From UBA5614 sp963667535 (GTDB lineage: Bacteria > Cloacimonadota > Cloacimonadia > Cloacimonadales > Cloacimonadaceae), in the NCBI GenBank assembly GCA_963667535.2, contig CAXXDU010000002.1:2666001-2730000 (forward strand): a stretch of 64,000 nucleotides of DNA. The letters run 5' to 3'. The notes beneath the pieces are model-generated. The model did not search any database, was not told where the DNA came from, and saw only the letters and a list, made by a program, of their open reading frames with translations. Position numbers and translations under genes: made by a program. How positions within the stretch are numbered: the first letter of the stretch is position 1; the number at the start of each line of letters is the position of its first letter. Positions 61,616 to 64,000 of the stretch are shown piece by piece.

Positions 61616-63061
61616 ATGAAGACAACAATGTTATTACTTTTTGTTTGTATTGCTCTTAGCCTGGCAGCAGAAGCTGTGATTAATGTTACCTACACCGGCT
61701 TTACTGCTGAACAGGAAGCCGCTTTTGAAGCAGGCGTTGCTTTATGGGAACCCATCCTGAATTCAGATGTTCCGATTAAGATTAACGCACGTTTCCAGAC
61801 TCTTTCGGGTTTTACAATTGTAACAATCCCCAATCTGATTCGTAACTTCGCGGGTGCACCGGAACAAAATGTATGGTATCCTACTTCTCTGGCTAATGCA
61901 TTGACAGGCACTGAACTAAATATTGGCGAAGCAGACGTGGATTTCTTTATCAATAGCAATGAAATGTGGTATTATGGCTTGGATGGACAGTGCCCCGGAA
62001 CCAGTTATGATTTTATCACGCAAATATTTAAGGCTGTTCCTTATGGTCTGGGATATATGAGTTCTTTTTATATTTCGCAGGGATATGGTTCTTATGGAAT
62101 GCTTGACCCCGGCGTACTGGGACTTACCACTTCCTTTCCCTGGGAACAGATGCAAAACCAGCCAACTCTATACGACAATTTTGTTTGCAATATTAACGGA
62201 CAATTTCTAACAGACACTACACTATATCCAAATCCTTCACCAAATATTGCCGGTGAGTTAACAGGCGGAAACCTTCGCTACGAAGGTACCTTGGGTAATG
62301 CCTATAATAATGACGAACAGCCCATCTTATACGCATCGGTTTTCAATCTTGCCCGCACAGCACGTCTGCGCCAGGATGATTATCAGAGTACAGAAAACAG
62401 CTCAGGAGTTCCATCTACTCAAGCCGGTTCCGTTTTACGTTATCCTGCCCCGATTGTAATGGGTATGCTGGAAGACATGGGTTGGGATTTATCCCTGTCC
62501 TCGCTGAGGCTTCCTCCTGCAAATTTTGTAGCCGTCGGTCAAAATGACGGAGTGCTACTAACCTGGGATGCACCTGCAACAATTTACGACATCCATAACT
62601 ACCTTATCTTCAGAAACGATGTATTGCTCACAACAACTACAGGAAGAACCTTTGTCGATACTGAAGTAGAGAATAATACAGAATATACTTATGCCGTCAG
62701 AGCGCGCTATTCCATGGGAGTTTCCGCGTTGTCCGATCCGTCTACGGTGGAACTGACTGCTGTAGATGATAATACAATCACTCCGGTGAATAATCTGGCT
62801 TTGCAGGTTTACCCCAATCCATTCAGCAGTAATCCGCAAATCAGTTTCAAATTATCCACAACACAAAATCTAAGGCTCGATGTCTATAACACCAAAGGCA
62901 AAGCTGTATTTAGCCAAAACCTGGGTATTGCTCAGGCAGGCACACATAATACTGTATTAAAAAGCTTTTCCTGTAGTAATAATCTGCCTGCAGGTATCTA
63001 TTTCCTCAAACTGCAGTCAGACAATCAAACTGCCATCAAAAAAGTGTTGATGATTAAGTAA
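61616..63061 (+). CDS. Secreted protein with fibronectin III and C-terminal sorting domains
   Basis: 481 residues. Signal peptide (MLLLFVCIALSLAAEA). Residues 22-285 start AEQEAAFEAGVALWEPILN and end IVMGMLEDMGWDL, the layout of surface metallopeptidase-like domains in this group, but no HExxH is present. A fibronectin type III domain covers about 295-385 (PPANFVAVGQNDGVLLTWDA, NTEYTYAVRARY). The Por/type IX-like domain fills the end (LQVYPNPFSSNPQ, DVYNTKGKAVFSQ, AGIYFLKLQ). Outer-surface location by analogy. RBS AAGGGAG. Confidence 0.82.
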   Translation: MKTTMLLLFVCIALSLAAEAVINVTYTGFTAEQEAAFEAGVALWEPILNSDVPIKINARFQTLSGFTIVTIPNLIRNFAGAPEQNVWYPTSLANALTGTELNIGEADVDFFINSNEMWYYGLDGQCPGTSYDFITQIFKAVPYGLGYMSSFYISQGYGSYGMLDPGVLGLTTSFPWEQMQNQPTLYDNFVCNINGQFLTDTTLYPNPSPNIAGELTGGNLRYEGTLGNAYNNDEQPILYASVFNLARTARLRQDDYQSTENSSGVPSTQAGSVLRYPAPIVMGMLEDMGWDLSLSSLRLPPANFVAVGQNDGVLLTWDAPATIYDIHNYLIFRNDVLLTTTTGRTFVDTEVENNTEYTYAVRARYSMGVSALSDPSTVELTAVDDNTITPVNNLALQVYPNPFSSNPQISFKLSTTQNLRLDVYNTKGKAVFSQNLGIAQAGTHNTVLKSFSCSNNLPAGIYFLKLQSDNQTAIKKVLMIK

Positions 63062-63535
63062 TTAATCTGAACAGACCGTTTGGGTCTGTCACATATATTC
63101 CGGTTCAGGCAGGAATCTTTGAAATAATATAAGATTCCCGCCTGCGCAGGAATGACAACTATTGATGTTACAAACCTGCTGAAGAGGCTGTGCGAAAATA
63201 CCAAAGAAGAGCATTGCCGGAGTTCAATTTGCCATATTAAGCTTTAAGTAGATATCTTATGTTTGGGCAAATCGGACTTCGGAATGCATCATTTGTAAAG
63301 GTTTTAGCTGAAGTCCGAAATTCCCTTTTCAAAGCTATCTATGTTCCACATGATGAGGGAATTTTGAACTCCAGCTATTCTCTTCCACATTTTTGCACAG
63401 GCTCTGAAGGCAGAACTACAAACCCCTAATCACTTATCACCTTTCCACCGTTCCACCCTATCACCTAATCACTTTTTCACTTTCCTCCTTTCCACTGTTA
63501 CACCATTCCACCTAATCACTTAATCACCTAATCAC
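63062..63535. other. Intergenic gap with R1 repeats and TCACC-type tract
   Basis: About 470 bases. A weak R1 copy and a strong one (ATTCCCGCC/TGCGCAGGAAT, about 63137-63156) are followed by a long inverted relationship between TTTGGGCAAATCGGACTTCGG and neighbouring sequence, and then 63431-63535, a run of imperfect TTCCAC, TTACACC, CTAATCAC and TTAATCACC units. The same units occur at 51785-51818 and in part at 33825. No gene. Confidence 0.5.
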
Positions 63536-63982
63536 CTAGATAGTTTTAGTCAGCCACTCACAATCCAGAACAGCTGGTAAAAGTCCCGCATCTACCGCTT
63601 TTTTAACACTTTGACATGGCAAGTCCTGAGCAAAGACCTGTTCTCTGGACAGAGTTGCTAAATCAACATTGGGATTAGCTTTTACCATAGCAAACATCAG
63701 CTTAACAAAGAGATTATTCCAGCTGATCAATAAGTTCTTTTTAGAAGGCTGTTTGTCATTATACCTGAAGATATAGTGTTTTATATCATTGATATATCCT
63801 TCTGAAGGCTGTAGTAATTTCAGGTTAGCCATCACAGCCCTTAATCTGATATTAGCTGTGCTTTCCTGTGGCTTCACATACCTTCTTCCCATACAAATCT
63901 GCTTAATCGGATGATAGTAATAAACTATGCCATCCAATTTACCTGTGTACCCATGCATGTAACTTTTGAATGTTGCTTTCAT
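63536..63982 (-). CDS. Small protein of a paralogous family (copy 2)
   Basis: 148 residues; AAGAGGTAAAAAAA precedes ATG 63982, matching the site before position 1740. Aligned with the 2036 protein: shared opening MKATF/MKIKF, the GKLDGIVYYYH and ICMGRRYVKP segments against FADDMVYENC and ICIGRDYTYP, a Leu/Phe-rich middle, and the C-terminal VKKAVDAGLLPAV. No signal peptide or known domain. The two copies face away from each other at opposite window ends. Function unknown. Confidence 0.7.
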   Translation of the reverse strand: MKATFKSYMHGYTGKLDGIVYYYHPIKQICMGRRYVKPQESTANIRLRAVMANLKLLQPSEGYINDIKHYIFRYNDKQPSKKNLLISWNNLFVKLMFAMVKANPNVDLATLSREQVFAQDLPCQSVKKAVDAGLLPAVLDCEWLTKTI

Positions 63983-64000
63983 TTTTTTTACCTCTTTTGT

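Noticed and set aside
61616..62480. Active surface metallopeptidase
   Set aside because: Layout resembles such enzymes, but no HExxH or other zinc-binding motif is visible.

Overview
The window reads as chromosome of an anaerobic, Gram-negative bacterium of the FCB group, most likely Cloacimonadota (inference; no rRNA or other definitive marker is present). Support: four-part anaerobic energy and redox equipment (a complete Rnf complex, a tungsten-type aldehyde oxidoreductase with its own polyferredoxin, a separate ferredoxin-rich protein), Kdo (LPS) genes kdsB and kdsD, and three secreted proteins ending in a Por/type IX-like C-terminal sorting domain with the 'YPNPF ... G-x-Y-x-x-K' pattern. 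Coding density is high, with an accessory patch at each window edge and one in the middle.

Layout. 1-2.6 kb: accessory edge with a truncated IS481-like transposase, an unknown gene and a small protein whose paralogue sits at the other edge. 2.7-4.1 kb: secreted YD-repeat protein. 4.1-10.1 kb: promoter, long leader inverted repeat, rnfCDGEAB and terminator; RnfG carries two FMN-binding domains. 10.1-16.1 kb: lipoproteins, corA, queD, engB, mnmG, kdsB. 16.2-18.8 kb: a structured leader followed by a membrane-less MgtE-like sensor protein and an Nramp-related transporter. 18.9-24.6 kb: zinc island (Fur-family regulator, znuACB import operon, then a SmtB-type ArsR regulator and a Zn/Cd efflux ATPase). 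24.7-32.4 kb: thrS, kdsD, GH13 glycosidase, two secreted proteins. 32.4-37.1 kb: accessory segment with a DUF4143 ATPase, about 1.2 kb of hairpin-rich non-coding DNA and an unusual 784-residue protein combining twelve Cys/His repeats with ankyrin repeats. 37.3-47.9 kb: tRNA-Ala(GGC), transketolase, polyferredoxin plus AOR, then membrane protein, divergent polysaccharide deacetylase, uppP, holA, malQ. 48.4-50.8 kb: predicted GTPase/cyclic-2,3-DPG-synthetase-like protein and carbamate kinase. 50.9-59.9 kb: mostly minus strand (Sel1 protein, prepilin peptidase, aminotransferase, asnS, Gfo/Idh/MocA oxidoreductase, threonine-dehydrogenase-like SDR, THUMP methyltransferase). 60.2-63.1 kb: ferredoxin-rich protein and a secreted Fn3 protein. 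63.5-64 kb: the second copy of the small paralogous family.

How it fits together: amino-acid and sugar oxidation would reduce ferredoxin (AOR, ferredoxins), Rnf would convert ferredoxin-to-NAD electron flow into an ion gradient, and carbamate kinase would add substrate-level ATP. Two glucan enzymes (GH13, MalQ) point to glycogen or starch-oligosaccharide handling. Metal balance is unusually well represented: CorA, an Mg/Mn-type pair, and opposed zinc uptake and efflux operons side by side.

Intergenic DNA holds several repeat families: palindromic GTCATTCC/GGAATGAC elements, a GTCTGTG/CACAGAC palindrome in six copies, a GTATGTAG element in two copies, and at least four long near-perfect hairpins whose arms differ completely in sequence. 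No CRISPR array, rRNA operon or replication origin was seen.
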